The notes beneath the pieces are model-generated. The model saw nothing but the letters and a program-made list of their open reading frames with translations, did not search any database and had not been told where the DNA came from. DNA of 64,000 bases from R-RK-3 sp031399085. GTDB lineage: Bacteria > Pseudomonadota > Alphaproteobacteria > Rhizobiales > Rhodomicrobiaceae. This document shows, in pieces, positions 26,509-34,941 of this stretch. Location: assembly GCA_031399085.1 (NCBI GenBank), contig JANNOQ010000079.1, forward strand, positions 62,001-126,000. The letters are read 5' to 3'. Every line of letters starts with the position of its first letter. Position 1 is the first letter of the stretch. The position numbers were made by a program, and so were the translations under genes.

Positions 26509-27479
26509 TGACGGTAGGCGTCGACAAGGGCCTTGCCGTCGGCCCCGGCCTTGACCTGCCATTCGTCCACCATGGTTGAGCCGAGCTTGCGGAACTCCGC
26601 CATGATCGCGTCGCTGGGCTGCACCACCTGCATGCCCTTTTCGCCGAGTGTTTTGACAGCGCTGGTCTCGCGTTCTTCGGCGGCCGCCCATCCGCGTTCC
26701 TCGGCCTGCGCCGCGATCTTCAACACGGCCGTCCGTTGATCCTCGGTTAGGCCCTGGAAGGCGGCCTCGTTCACCATCACCACATTGCGGGGATGGAACG
26801 CCTTGGTGTCATAATAAAACTTTGCATACTCCCAGGCCTTCGTGTCGATGCCCGTCGCCGCCGAGGTAATCATCGCGGTGATGATGTTCGTGGCGAAGGC
26901 TTGCGGCACCTCGGGCACCTGCACGGTGGTCGGCACGGCGCCCGCCAGCGTCGCCAGCTTCGAGGTCGAAGGATTATAGGTGCGGAATTTCACGCCCTTG
27001 AGGTCGGCCAAGGCGTTGAGCGGGGCTTTCGTATAGATGGCCTGACCCGGCCATGGCACCGAATACAGCACCCGTATGCCGCGCTTCAACATCCGGCTCT
27101 CCACGTAGGATTTCTGCACCTTGTAGAGCTTGCGGGCGTTGGCATAGCCCGTGGCGAAGAACGGAATCGCGTCGATCTCGAAGAACGGATCCTCATTACC
27201 GAACTGCGACAGCAAAATTTCGCCGGCCGGAACTTGGGCGGTCTGCACCGCTCGCAAAATCTGCGGGTGCTGCACCAGCGATGCGTTGGCGTGAACGACG
27301 ATCTCCAGGCCGCCATTGGTGGCTTTTTTAACCTCGTCGGCGAACCAGCGAACGTTCTGCGTATGAAAGTTTCCATCTGGATAGGGCGTCGGCATGTCCC
27401 ATTTGGTTTGCGCCGCAACCGAGCCGGCGGCGGCCAAGGCAGCCGCAACCGTTCCTACGATAAGTATGGGTCTGATCAT
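26505..27479 (-). CDS. TRAP transporter solute-binding protein (DctP)
   Basis: 324 residues. Residues 1-23 are a signal peptide (MIRPILIVGTVAAALAAAGSVAAQ). The mature part has the DctP signature: NVRWFADEVKKATNGGLEIVVH near the start, LADLKGVKFRTYNP with the arginine that normally salt-bridges a carboxylate ligand, and ALVPTTVQVPEVPQAFATNIITAMITSAATG-like text mid-protein (here VPTTVQVPEVPQA). It binds an organic acid in the periplasm and hands it to DctQM. As first gene of the operon it follows a 360-base AT-richer gap. The partner flavoprotein suggests a 2-hydroxyacid ligand. Confidence 0.92.
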   Translation of the reverse strand: MIRPILIVGTVAAALAAAGSVAAQTKWDMPTPYPDGNFHTQNVRWFADEVKKATNGGLEIVVHANASLVQHPQILRAVQTAQVPAGEILLSQFGNEDPFFEIDAIPFFATGYANARKLYKVQKSYVESRMLKRGIRVLYSVPWPGQAIYTKAPLNALADLKGVKFRTYNPSTSKLATLAGAVPTTVQVPEVPQAFATNIITAMITSAATGIDTKAWEYAKFYYDTKAFHPRNVVMVNEAAFQGLTEDQRTAVLKIAAQAEERGWAAAEERETSAVKTLGEKGMQVVQPSDAIMAEFRKLGSTMVDEWQVKAGADGKALVDAYRQ

Positions 27480-27841
27480 TGCGTCCTCTGAATTTTTGCG
27501 ATACCGATCCTATCATTAATACCGTTCTCGATAACGCAATTATCCATTCTGCTAGCGCATGATCCGCAGGAGCACGTCCCGTGTGAAAGCCGGGAGGGAA
27601 CGAGTTTTGCGACAAATATTGTGCCGCGATTGCGCAAGGTCGCTGTCCAAGCTGGAATTCAAAATTCAGGCAAAACACGCGCCATTTCAAACCATACCTC
27701 AAAGCTTCGCCGCGCCCCCAGCGCCTCGCTCGAAATGTCGAATACTTTGCAGGCGAATTGCGTGCACGAATAAATTCGTCTATGTAAAAAAGCCAATAAT
27801 TTTTAATAGAACATGTCCAATTTTTCCCATCACGGTGTGCT
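27480..27841. other. Gap between divergent dctP and methyltransferase genes
   Basis: About 360 bases with GC content falling toward the right-hand side (27770-27840 is A/T-rich). It should hold promoters for both the TRAP operon and the methyltransferase. Short open frames here lack ribosome sites. I see no hairpin or riboswitch that I can support. Confidence 0.4.
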
Positions 27842-28651
27842 ATGAAACCTTTAAAGCAAGCAGTTGTAGGTGGGCTGGACGCAATCGGGCTGGAGCAATT
27901 TGCGCGTTCAATTAAGAAGCGTGCCGACAATTTTGGCCTGCGATATAAATGTCCGATGTGTGGCTCGCATCTGAAAGAATTTTTAGCTGGCGGAGAGCCT
28001 CACGCGGTCCTAATCGAGAAGTCGGTTGTCGGCGGTGGCGAAAGAGACAATGTGCTCTGCCCGGTTTGCGGATCATCTGACCGCGAACGCCTTCTTTTCA
28101 TGTTCCTTAAAAACCGACCCTCCTTGCTGCCGTCAGGCGCTAAGCTGCTGCACGTCGCTCCCGAGTATGGATTAAGGTCGTGGCTGCAATCATTGCCTAG
28201 CATCGAATACATCACAGCTGATCTTATGATGGAAGACGTGTCGGTTAAGATCGATTTAACCGATATACAATTGCCCGACGCAAGGTTTGACGGGATTATC
28301 TGCAGCCACGTCTTGGAGCACATCCCAAATGATGCCTTGGCGATGCGCGAGATGCGGCGCGTTCTGAAACCCGGTGGTTGGGCCATTCTTCAAGTCCCCA
28401 TTTCATTGAGCTTCGGTGCCACCTATGAGGATTTTTCGATTACCGACCCCCAAGACCGAGAGCGAGCCTTCGGACAAAACGATCACGTTCGCATTTACGC
28501 GATGGATTATGTCGACCGTCTGAAAAGTGCTGAATTTGCCGTTCAACCCTTCTCCTGGCCAACGGCGATTCACGAATACGGCGGACGCGGCAACAAATAT
28601 GGTTTGATCGAAAAAGAACTCGTCTTCTTTGCGACCCGATCTGCTATTTAA
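27842..28651 (+). CDS. SAM-dependent methyltransferase with N-terminal zinc-ribbon-like module
   Basis: 269 residues. Two CPxC pairs, C37/C40 (YKCPMCGSH) and C73/C76 (VLCPVCGSSDRERL), frame an N-terminal module that looks like a zinc ribbon. The class I methyltransferase core follows: LLHVAPEYGL replaces the usual glycine-rich motif I, then DLTDIQLPDARFDGIICSHVLEHI and RRVLKPGGWAILQVP. This Methyltransf_11-type arrangement is often encoded in surface-polysaccharide loci. Here it converges on the glycosyltransferase and ABC exporter genes, so modification of a glycan or its terminus is a reasonable inference. GC content is below the window average. Confidence 0.82.
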   Translation: MKPLKQAVVGGLDAIGLEQFARSIKKRADNFGLRYKCPMCGSHLKEFLAGGEPHAVLIEKSVVGGGERDNVLCPVCGSSDRERLLFMFLKNRPSLLPSGAKLLHVAPEYGLRSWLQSLPSIEYITADLMMEDVSVKIDLTDIQLPDARFDGIICSHVLEHIPNDALAMREMRRVLKPGGWAILQVPISLSFGATYEDFSITDPQDRERAFGQNDHVRIYAMDYVDRLKSAEFAVQPFSWPTAIHEYGGRGNKYGLIEKELVFFATRSAI

Positions 28652-28913
28652 CCTATACTGGTTCGGTACGGTCGAACGCGGCCTCCATCTTGACAAGGTG
28701 AAGCAACTGGTGACACGTCCGTTAAGTGAGACTCGCTTAATGAACAAATTCCCATCCGCGCAATTACAGCTTGAATATCGTTCTGACCGAGAAAACGGCT
28801 TTGCCAGAGCAGAGGCACGCAAAAATCCAATTGTGCACTGGTGGGTAGGTATAGTGCGGACCCTCCTAATCATGCCCGGGTTTACGGAAGACTGACCTAG
28901 TGCCCATTTGACA
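28652..28913. other. Gap between convergent methyltransferase and glycosyltransferase genes
   Basis: A plus-strand frame from a TTG at 28629 to 28895 (88 codons) overlaps the methyltransferase end and shows no family; it may be decayed sequence. No terminator hairpin is obvious to me. Confidence 0.35.
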
Positions 28914-30581
28914 TTAGAGTGCACCGCGTAACCTGAGGCGCGAATAGTCCACGAGCCGCGACATCCAGTCAGGCATAAGGCATCTAACCGAGTGTTTGCG
29001 GCTATAAAAATGCCCAGCGCTGTACAACGCTGCCCAATGTGTCATTCTTTGTCTTATCGGGAGTAACCCCAAATAAGGAATAACAAGATCTTGAGCCTTG
29101 ATATCAAAGCCGAATAAATCATACAGTAAGCAGTCTGGCTCACCAAAAAAAGGTGTTTCCATATCGTTCGATTGCAGAAATTTAGAATTGTCGAGGGGTG
29201 GAAGTTCTTTCGCTAGATTTAGAGCAGCATCGAGGAAAGAAAACCAGTTTGGCGGCAGGTGAAATCGGGTAATATTATCCAGTGCCATCTGGCCGGTGCG
29301 ATCACGAAATTCAGTATCGACGATAAGCTGAGAAAGTATTTCCAAATACTCAGCATCATTTTTAGCGCAAAGTGCCGACGCCAAAAGACCGGGGTGATTA
29401 ATCGCCACTATTCGCGCCTCATGCGACCCGTAAAATCGCGTAACGAGAGGAAGTCCATAACCGCCCGCCTCCATCATCGATGTCGACGAAACAAACGGGA
29501 ATGAATCGACATAGATATCTGCCGCTTCAAAATAGGGGCGGGGGTCAGGCACGGCAGGCAGAGATTTGATGCGGCCGCCCACAGCGAGCTTAGCGCGACG
29601 CCAATCCTCAGGGTCGTCGGCGCCAAGCACCAATAACACAGCATTTTGATGTGAATTCAAAAGTTCAATATGTGTATCCGCATACGTAACGCCCGCTAAG
29701 GTTCTGTATTTTACTGAACGCGCTGCGGAAAACAGCACTATTGAGTCCGGATCAATACCAAGGGCTGTTTTAGCTTTACCTCGGTCGAGTACTCTGACCG
29801 ATGGCGAAACAATTGTGGGAACTACTATATTACGGCGTGATTCTATGCCGCGTCTAAAAATCGATATATCCTGGGCGGCATCGCGAAGATTAATGGTAAG
29901 ATCGGTGATATTCGCGCCGAGCCAAAACATATGGTCAGCGTGGTTGAGCAATATTAGTGGGGGGAATTTTTCTGGTTCCGCAAACGCAATCATCGGAATG
30001 ATGTCGTCGCCATAAACATGCAGAACAATTACGTCGTAGTTTCGAGCTAATTGTCTCAGACGTTTCGCCCATTGAAGCGGACCGCCTATATTTCGATCAA
30101 GGTGGAAAATTTTCCCTCCGGCCTTGTGCACGGCCGCAGTGACTGAGTTTGAAATTGGTCGTCGATGCCGGGTCAGTGCTAAGGAATGCGTCCTCGTGTC
30201 GTCCGCCTCCATCCACCTGCAAAGCATTTTGGTGTGACCGCCCACCTCTACGACTTCCGTGCAAATATGCAGTACATTATCCAATCGGCTAATCGGCAAC
30301 GATTTCCGTCGGTAATTGCTGTTGTCGGTAACTCGCCGACCAATATTAATGAGTAAACGTTCTAAACTTGGACTTACAAAAAAACCGGCGTGTCGAAGCG
30401 CGGCTACTTGCGCGGCCATTGACGCGTAAATCGCTGCCGCTCGTAAATTGTTCCTCGTGTAGCTTTGCTGAGCGAGATGCAGATAACCTTCGAACTCAGC
30501 AAAATGAGCCAAAGTTTCATTGTGATCAAACTTGGATAGGCCCTGCATCCCTTGGGGAATGACGACATCGGCGCTGCTCAT
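28914..30581 (-). CDS. Glycosyltransferase, GT-B fold, polysaccharide locus
   Basis: 555 residues without a signal peptide. The N-terminal 100 residues are helical (FAEFEGYLHLAQQSYTRNNLRAAAIYASM). A GT-B-like core follows: VEVGGHTKMLCRWME, VLHVYGDDIIPMIAF, ILLNHADHMFWLG, then a second Rossmann half with SIVLFSAARSVKYR, LLVLGADDPEDWRRA and DIYVDSFPFVSSTSMMEAGGYGLPLV, which resembles the donor-binding E-x7-E region of family 4-type enzymes. It is the last gene of the polysaccharide operon, directly abutting the Wzt stop. GC content is about 47 percent where counted, against about 63 percent in core genes. Confidence 0.75.
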   Translation of the reverse strand: MSSADVVIPQGMQGLSKFDHNETLAHFAEFEGYLHLAQQSYTRNNLRAAAIYASMAAQVAALRHAGFFVSPSLERLLINIGRRVTDNSNYRRKSLPISRLDNVLHICTEVVEVGGHTKMLCRWMEADDTRTHSLALTRHRRPISNSVTAAVHKAGGKIFHLDRNIGGPLQWAKRLRQLARNYDVIVLHVYGDDIIPMIAFAEPEKFPPLILLNHADHMFWLGANITDLTINLRDAAQDISIFRRGIESRRNIVVPTIVSPSVRVLDRGKAKTALGIDPDSIVLFSAARSVKYRTLAGVTYADTHIELLNSHQNAVLLVLGADDPEDWRRAKLAVGGRIKSLPAVPDPRPYFEAADIYVDSFPFVSSTSMMEAGGYGLPLVTRFYGSHEARIVAINHPGLLASALCAKNDAEYLEILSQLIVDTEFRDRTGQMALDNITRFHLPPNWFSFLDAALNLAKELPPLDNSKFLQSNDMETPFFGEPDCLLYDLFGFDIKAQDLVIPYLGLLPIRQRMTHWAALYSAGHFYSRKHSVRCLMPDWMSRLVDYSRLRLRGAL

Positions 30582-31832
30582 TCAAGCCTCGCTTCGCTCA
30601 GTAGGGACTGCCCCAGTCAAGCGCCACTCGCCGGATTCATGGAAGACGCCAAACGCGTTGGCTTCGAACACGGGGTGGCGCATGTGGAAAGTCGCCCCGG
30701 TTTGGGCACAGACGATCCTGCTGAAGCTTCGCTCGCGAACGACAATCAGCACGGTGTACATATCCGCCACGAGCTTTAGCGCAGGCATTTGCATTTCGAT
30801 CTGTCCTTGGCCCTCGATTTTGGGCAGAACAATGCCATCGGCGGCGCTGCTGAAATTGCAACAGAGCACATCGTCGGAGCGGACGATAGAAATCAAAAAA
30901 TTAGGCGCTTCGACCGATTGAGACGCGTTATAGCCAACGCGAACCGTCATACGTTCGCCGAAATCGAACAGGGATTTCCGCTCGCCGTCATCGCCAATCA
31001 GTTCGACATCCGTAATTTCAACACGGGGGCTGCCGGCTTCTTGATGAAACCAAGGCGCGTTGGCCAGACGATTGTCATTCTCATATAGCTTTAACCCTTC
31101 ATCGGTGGCTCCATCAAACACAACTTGCCCGCGCCGCAAATAGATCACGCGCTCGCACATGGATTTAATGCTGAACATGTTGTGCGAGACGAATAAAATC
31201 GTTGCGCCTTTTTGCTCAAGTTGGCGGGCAAAGGCTAGGCATTTTCGTTGAAATGTAAAATCGCCAACGGCCAGAACCTCGTCGAGGAGAAGAATATCCG
31301 GATCAAGATGAGCCGCAACCGCGAAAGCGAGCCGAACATACATGCCGCTCGAATAGCGCTTCACGGGTGTGTCGATGAAATTGGCGATTTCGGAGAATTC
31401 AACGATGGCATCGAATTTCCTGGAAACCTCGCCGCGGCTCATGCCTAAAATCGAGCCGTAGAGAAAAATATTCTCCCGTCCCGTCAACTCCTGGTGGAAC
31501 CCCGTTCCGACTTCCAGCAAAGCGCCCATGCGCCCGACAATACGAGCAGAGCCTGTGGTCGGAGTGGTAATCCTTGACAGGATTTTGAGCAGAGTGCTCT
31601 TGCCCGCCCCATTCAAGCCGATAATGCCGACATTCTCGCCGCGAGCGATGTCGAAGGAGGCGTCCTGGAGCGCCCAGAAGGCGTGCTTTGCCGCATGTCC
31701 TTGGTCTTTGACCCGGATCAGCCTGGCGGCCGCGTCCTTGAGCAGATCCCGGAATGAATCGTGCTGCGAAGACCGCGATCCCCGCTGATACAACTTTCCA
31801 AGCCCGCTGGCGTGAATCGCGATGTCGGACAT
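30582..31832 (-). CDS. wzt: Polysaccharide ABC exporter ATP-binding protein (Wzt-like)
   Basis: 416 residues. The ATPase domain shows Walker A GLNGAGKST, a Q-loop region, the polysaccharide-exporter signature RYSSGMYVRLAFAVAAHLDP, Walker B ILLLDEVLAVGD and the switch histidine in LFVSHN. From about residue 250 on there is a beta-rich C-terminal domain (VEITDVELIGDDGERKSLFDFGE ... ) of the Wzt_C kind, which in O-antigen exporters recognises the finished chain end. It overlaps the permease stop by one base (TAATG). It powers export of an undecaprenyl-linked glycan across the inner membrane. Confidence 0.92.
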   Translation of the reverse strand: MSDIAIHASGLGKLYQRGSRSSQHDSFRDLLKDAAARLIRVKDQGHAAKHAFWALQDASFDIARGENVGIIGLNGAGKSTLLKILSRITTPTTGSARIVGRMGALLEVGTGFHQELTGRENIFLYGSILGMSRGEVSRKFDAIVEFSEIANFIDTPVKRYSSGMYVRLAFAVAAHLDPDILLLDEVLAVGDFTFQRKCLAFARQLEQKGATILFVSHNMFSIKSMCERVIYLRRGQVVFDGATDEGLKLYENDNRLANAPWFHQEAGSPRVEITDVELIGDDGERKSLFDFGERMTVRVGYNASQSVEAPNFLISIVRSDDVLCCNFSSAADGIVLPKIEGQGQIEMQMPALKLVADMYTVLIVVRERSFSRIVCAQTGATFHMRHPVFEANAFGVFHESGEWRLTGAVPTERSEA

Positions 31833-32728
31833 TATATCAAATCCGCGAAAGACCGTTCCATGCGCTTAAAGAAGATCAAGCCGCCGACAATGAGAAGCAG
31901 GATGACCGCGCCGCTCACTCCCATTGCCATCAGGTTGACATTTCCTTTGGCAAAGACCGCCCAACGAAACCCTTCGATCACGCCCACCATCGGATTGAGG
32001 CTGTACAACCAGCGCCACTCTAAGGGGATCAGACTTAGCGGGTAAATGATCGGCGAGGCGTACATCCAAACCTGAATGAGAAATGGCAGTGTGTGTTTGA
32101 TGTCACGAAACCGAACATTAATGGGAGCAAGCCATAAAGCAACGGCAAGCGATAGCAAGCCCGTAACCAAGACCAAAGGAATTAACCCAAAAATCCGCCA
32201 AGTCAAACCTATATCATACCAAAATAAAAGTGCGAAAAAAACAACGGAAGCCAGCAATAAATCAACGAGAGGCGCGGTCACTGCGGCAAGCGGTATGACC
32301 AAGCGCGGAAAATAGACCTTACGCACAAGTTCGGCCTCAGTCACAAGGCTTGTGCCGGCCCGCCGCAAGCTTTCTGCGAAATAGGTCCAGGGCAACACCG
32401 CTGCGAACGCGAAAACGGGATATGGGATGCCGTCGGAAGGCATCCTGGCGAAGTTGCCGAAGACGATAGTAAAGATCGCTACGGCAAAGACCGGCTGAAT
32501 GATCGCCCAGGCCGCGCCCAAGGCCGCCTGGCGATATAGCACTTTAATGTCGCGCCCTATCAGAACGCCGAGCAGCCCGCGATAGCGCCAAACCGCGTCA
32601 AGTTCGAGATCGAGCAGGCCCCGGCTCGGGCGAATTTCAGCAATTGGCACAGGTGAGTCGGCGTTGGGCGCCTCTGCGGCGGCACTCACTGTGCCCTGTT
32701 TCATTGAAATCCCCGCATCGGCTGTCAT
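31832..32728 (-). CDS. wzm: Polysaccharide ABC exporter permease (Wzm-like)
   Basis: 298 residues from the ATG at 32728, which overlaps the aminotransferase stop as ATGA; the frame is open further back but only through that neighbour. It is an ABC-2-type permease with an N-terminal cytoplasmic part (LDLELDAVWRYRGLLGVLIGRDIKVLYRQ), six membrane helices and the conserved NVRFRDIKHTLPFLIQVWMYASPIIYP loop found in O-antigen and capsule exporters. It forms the transport channel with Wzt. The C-terminus (FFKRMERSFADLI) is typical of the family. Confidence 0.92.
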   Translation of the reverse strand: MTADAGISMKQGTVSAAAEAPNADSPVPIAEIRPSRGLLDLELDAVWRYRGLLGVLIGRDIKVLYRQAALGAAWAIIQPVFAVAIFTIVFGNFARMPSDGIPYPVFAFAAVLPWTYFAESLRRAGTSLVTEAELVRKVYFPRLVIPLAAVTAPLVDLLLASVVFFALLFWYDIGLTWRIFGLIPLVLVTGLLSLAVALWLAPINVRFRDIKHTLPFLIQVWMYASPIIYPLSLIPLEWRWLYSLNPMVGVIEGFRWAVFAKGNVNLMAMGVSGAVILLLIVGGLIFFKRMERSFADLI

Positions 32729-33864
32729 ATCGCGCATGCCTGTCTGAGCACGGCGGCGACATGCTCCTGATCTGCTCGCGTCATTTGCGGGTAGAGGGGC
32801 AGAATGATGCAGCCATCCTGCGCCGCCTCGGACCGGGGTAGCGGCAGCCGCGGCGGCGGGCTCGCATAGACCGCCTCGCGATGACTGCACATGATGCCCC
32901 GGCGCGTCGAAACGCCATCGTCAAGCATGGATTGCATCACCGTTCGCTGATCGCAGTGGGCGGGCAGCCTCACGCAGAAACTCTGCCAGTTGCTTCGCGC
33001 ATAGTCCGGCTCGACCGGAAGCTCAAGCCCTGAGTTGCTTTCAAGCAGAGCCCGATATCGGTCGGCCAGAGTCCGGCGCGCAGCCACGATGTCCGGCATC
33101 CGTTTCAACTGCTCGCGCCCTACGGCGCCCTGAATGTCCGTCATCCGGTAATTATAGCCAAGAACGGGGTGCGTCTCGAAGATCACCTTCGGCGAACCAT
33201 GGCGCTGCGTGTCGGGAACGCTCATCCCGTGCTGGCGCAGCATTTTGAACTGGGCGTTCCATTCCGGGTTCGACGTCGTGAGCATGCCGCCATCTCCGGT
33301 GCTCATCACTTTTCTTGGATGGAACGAAAAGCAGGCAACATCTCCATGCGGACGTCCGATTTTCTCCCACGCGCCGTCCCATAGAATTTCGCTGCCGATG
33401 CTGCAAGCGGCATCCTCGACCACCGGCACGCCGTGCCGGCGCGCGATGGGCAGGATCGCGGCAAGATCGCAAGGCATGCCCATTTGATGCACACAAAGAA
33501 TGGCGCTGGTCTTGTCGGAAAACGCCGCTTCAATCTGGCTTGTGTCCATATTGAAGGTGCCAGAATCAATATCGACAAAGACCGGTGTGGCGCCGCAATA
33601 GCGGATGACGTTCGCCGTCGCGATGTACGAATGGCTGACCGTAATGACCTCGTCACCAGGCTGAACGCCGGCCACGAGCAACGCCAAATGCAGGGCGGTG
33701 GTGCAGTTCGAGACGGCGCAGGCATGCTCCGCGCCGACGAAACTGGCAAATTCCTTTTCAAATGCCGCGATTTCGGGGCCTTGCGTGATCCAGCCGCTGA
33801 GGATAGCCCGCCGCGCGGCATCTGCCTCGCGTTCGTCCATCACGGGTTTGATGATGGGGATCAT
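32725..33864 (-). CDS. DegT/DnrJ/EryC1/StrS sugar aminotransferase (first of two)
   Basis: 379 residues from the ATG at 33864, which overlaps the epimerase stop (ATGA). A PLP-dependent aminotransferase of the sugar family: GWITQGPEIAAFEKEFA, CTTALHLALLVAGVQPGDEVIT, VEDAACSIGS, and the PLP lysine in SFHPRKVMSTGDGGM, then GYNYRMTDIQGAVGREQL. Members put an amino group on a keto nucleotide-sugar (commonly C4). The neighbouring epimerase would supply or accept its substrate. The exact product is not shown. Confidence 0.9.
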   Translation of the reverse strand: MIPIIKPVMDEREADAARRAILSGWITQGPEIAAFEKEFASFVGAEHACAVSNCTTALHLALLVAGVQPGDEVITVSHSYIATANVIRYCGATPVFVDIDSGTFNMDTSQIEAAFSDKTSAILCVHQMGMPCDLAAILPIARRHGVPVVEDAACSIGSEILWDGAWEKIGRPHGDVACFSFHPRKVMSTGDGGMLTTSNPEWNAQFKMLRQHGMSVPDTQRHGSPKVIFETHPVLGYNYRMTDIQGAVGREQLKRMPDIVAARRTLADRYRALLESNSGLELPVEPDYARSNWQSFCVRLPAHCDQRTVMQSMLDDGVSTRRGIMCSHREAVYASPPPRLPLPRSEAAQDGCIILPLYPQMTRADQEHVAAVLRQACAI

Positions 33865-34832
33865 TGAAAGACCGCCCGGTTGGCGCGCCACCACTCGACC
33901 AATCGCGTCAGACCGTCCTCCAGCCCGACACTCGCGCGAAAACCCAGTATGTCCTCGGCCTTTTTCGTATCGGCGAGGCGTCTCGGCACTGGGTTGACCT
34001 TGCGCTCCGGCCCATATTCGGGCTGTAAATCCGACCCCATGACCTTCAACAGCGCCGCTGCCAGCTCATTCAAGCTGGTTTCGACGCCGCAGGCCACGTT
34101 GAACACCTCATCTGAGAGGTCGGATTGCAATGCCAGTACATTCGATCGCGCGACATCCTCAATATAGATGAAATCCATCGTCTGCGTGCCATCGCCGAAG
34201 ATCAGCGGAGGCTGGCCTGTGTCAATCCGTTCCATCCAGCGAATTAGGACCTCAGTGTATTTGCCGTGAATGTCCATACGCGGACCATAGACGTTGAAGT
34301 ATCGCAACGCCACATACGGTAATCCATACATATCGTTGAACGAGCGCAGCAGACCTTCGAGCATGATCTTGCTCGCCCCGTACCACGTTCGATTATTATA
34401 AGGGTGATGGTCTTCCCGCGTTGGGAAGACATCAGCCATGCCGTAGATCGACGCCGACGAGGCCGTGACGACCTTTTTCACGCCCTCTGACTGAGCGGCT
34501 TCAAGCACGTTATAGCTGCCGTCGCACATGACCTCCAGAGCTTCGCGAGGCTCGGCGGCGCAGGCGGTGATGCGCAGGGTGGCCATGTGCACGACCGCAT
34601 CCATTCCCCGGGTGGCTTTGTGCACGGCGTTGACGTCGCGAATGTCGCCCTCAATCAGATGGACGCGCTTATCCTTCAACGCCCCTTGAACATTGGCAAG
34701 CGTGCCGCGCACCAGATTATCGAATATAACAATTTGTTTTGGGAAGCATTCACGAAGTAAGATATCGATAGTTGTTGAGCCAATGAGCCCGCACCCACCC
34801 GTTACCAATATTTTTGACCCATCGACTTTCAT
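33861..34832 (-). CDS. NAD-dependent sugar-nucleotide epimerase/dehydratase
   Basis: 323 residues, extended short-chain dehydrogenase. The NAD motif is GGCGLIGS near residue 12, followed by IFDNLVRGT, GDIRD, a Ser in TASSASIYG, and the catalytic YGASK pair; substrate-side text RYFNVYGPRMD and DFIYIEDVARSNV are family hallmarks. It works on UDP- or GDP-sugars in the cytoplasm. It overlaps the downstream aminotransferase by 4 bases. A 108-base gap with low GC separates it from the second aminotransferase, possibly containing an internal promoter. Confidence 0.88.
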   Translation of the reverse strand: MKVDGSKILVTGGCGLIGSTTIDILLRECFPKQIVIFDNLVRGTLANVQGALKDKRVHLIEGDIRDVNAVHKATRGMDAVVHMATLRITACAAEPREALEVMCDGSYNVLEAAQSEGVKKVVTASSASIYGMADVFPTREDHHPYNNRTWYGASKIMLEGLLRSFNDMYGLPYVALRYFNVYGPRMDIHGKYTEVLIRWMERIDTGQPPLIFGDGTQTMDFIYIEDVARSNVLALQSDLSDEVFNVACGVETSLNELAAALLKVMGSDLQPEYGPERKVNPVPRRLADTKKAEDILGFRASVGLEDGLTRLVEWWRANRAVFQ

Positions 34833-34941
34833 GTTACGGCGAACCTTGTACCCGAATTACTATTAAACGATCGCCAACATCATTTGCACCACTGCGAAAT
34901 CAATGTCCATAATATTAAATGAAAAGGTAAATTCGGGACGA

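Noticed and set aside
28629..28895. An 88-codon frame after the methyltransferase
   Set aside because: TTG start inside the preceding gene, no family and no ribosome site.
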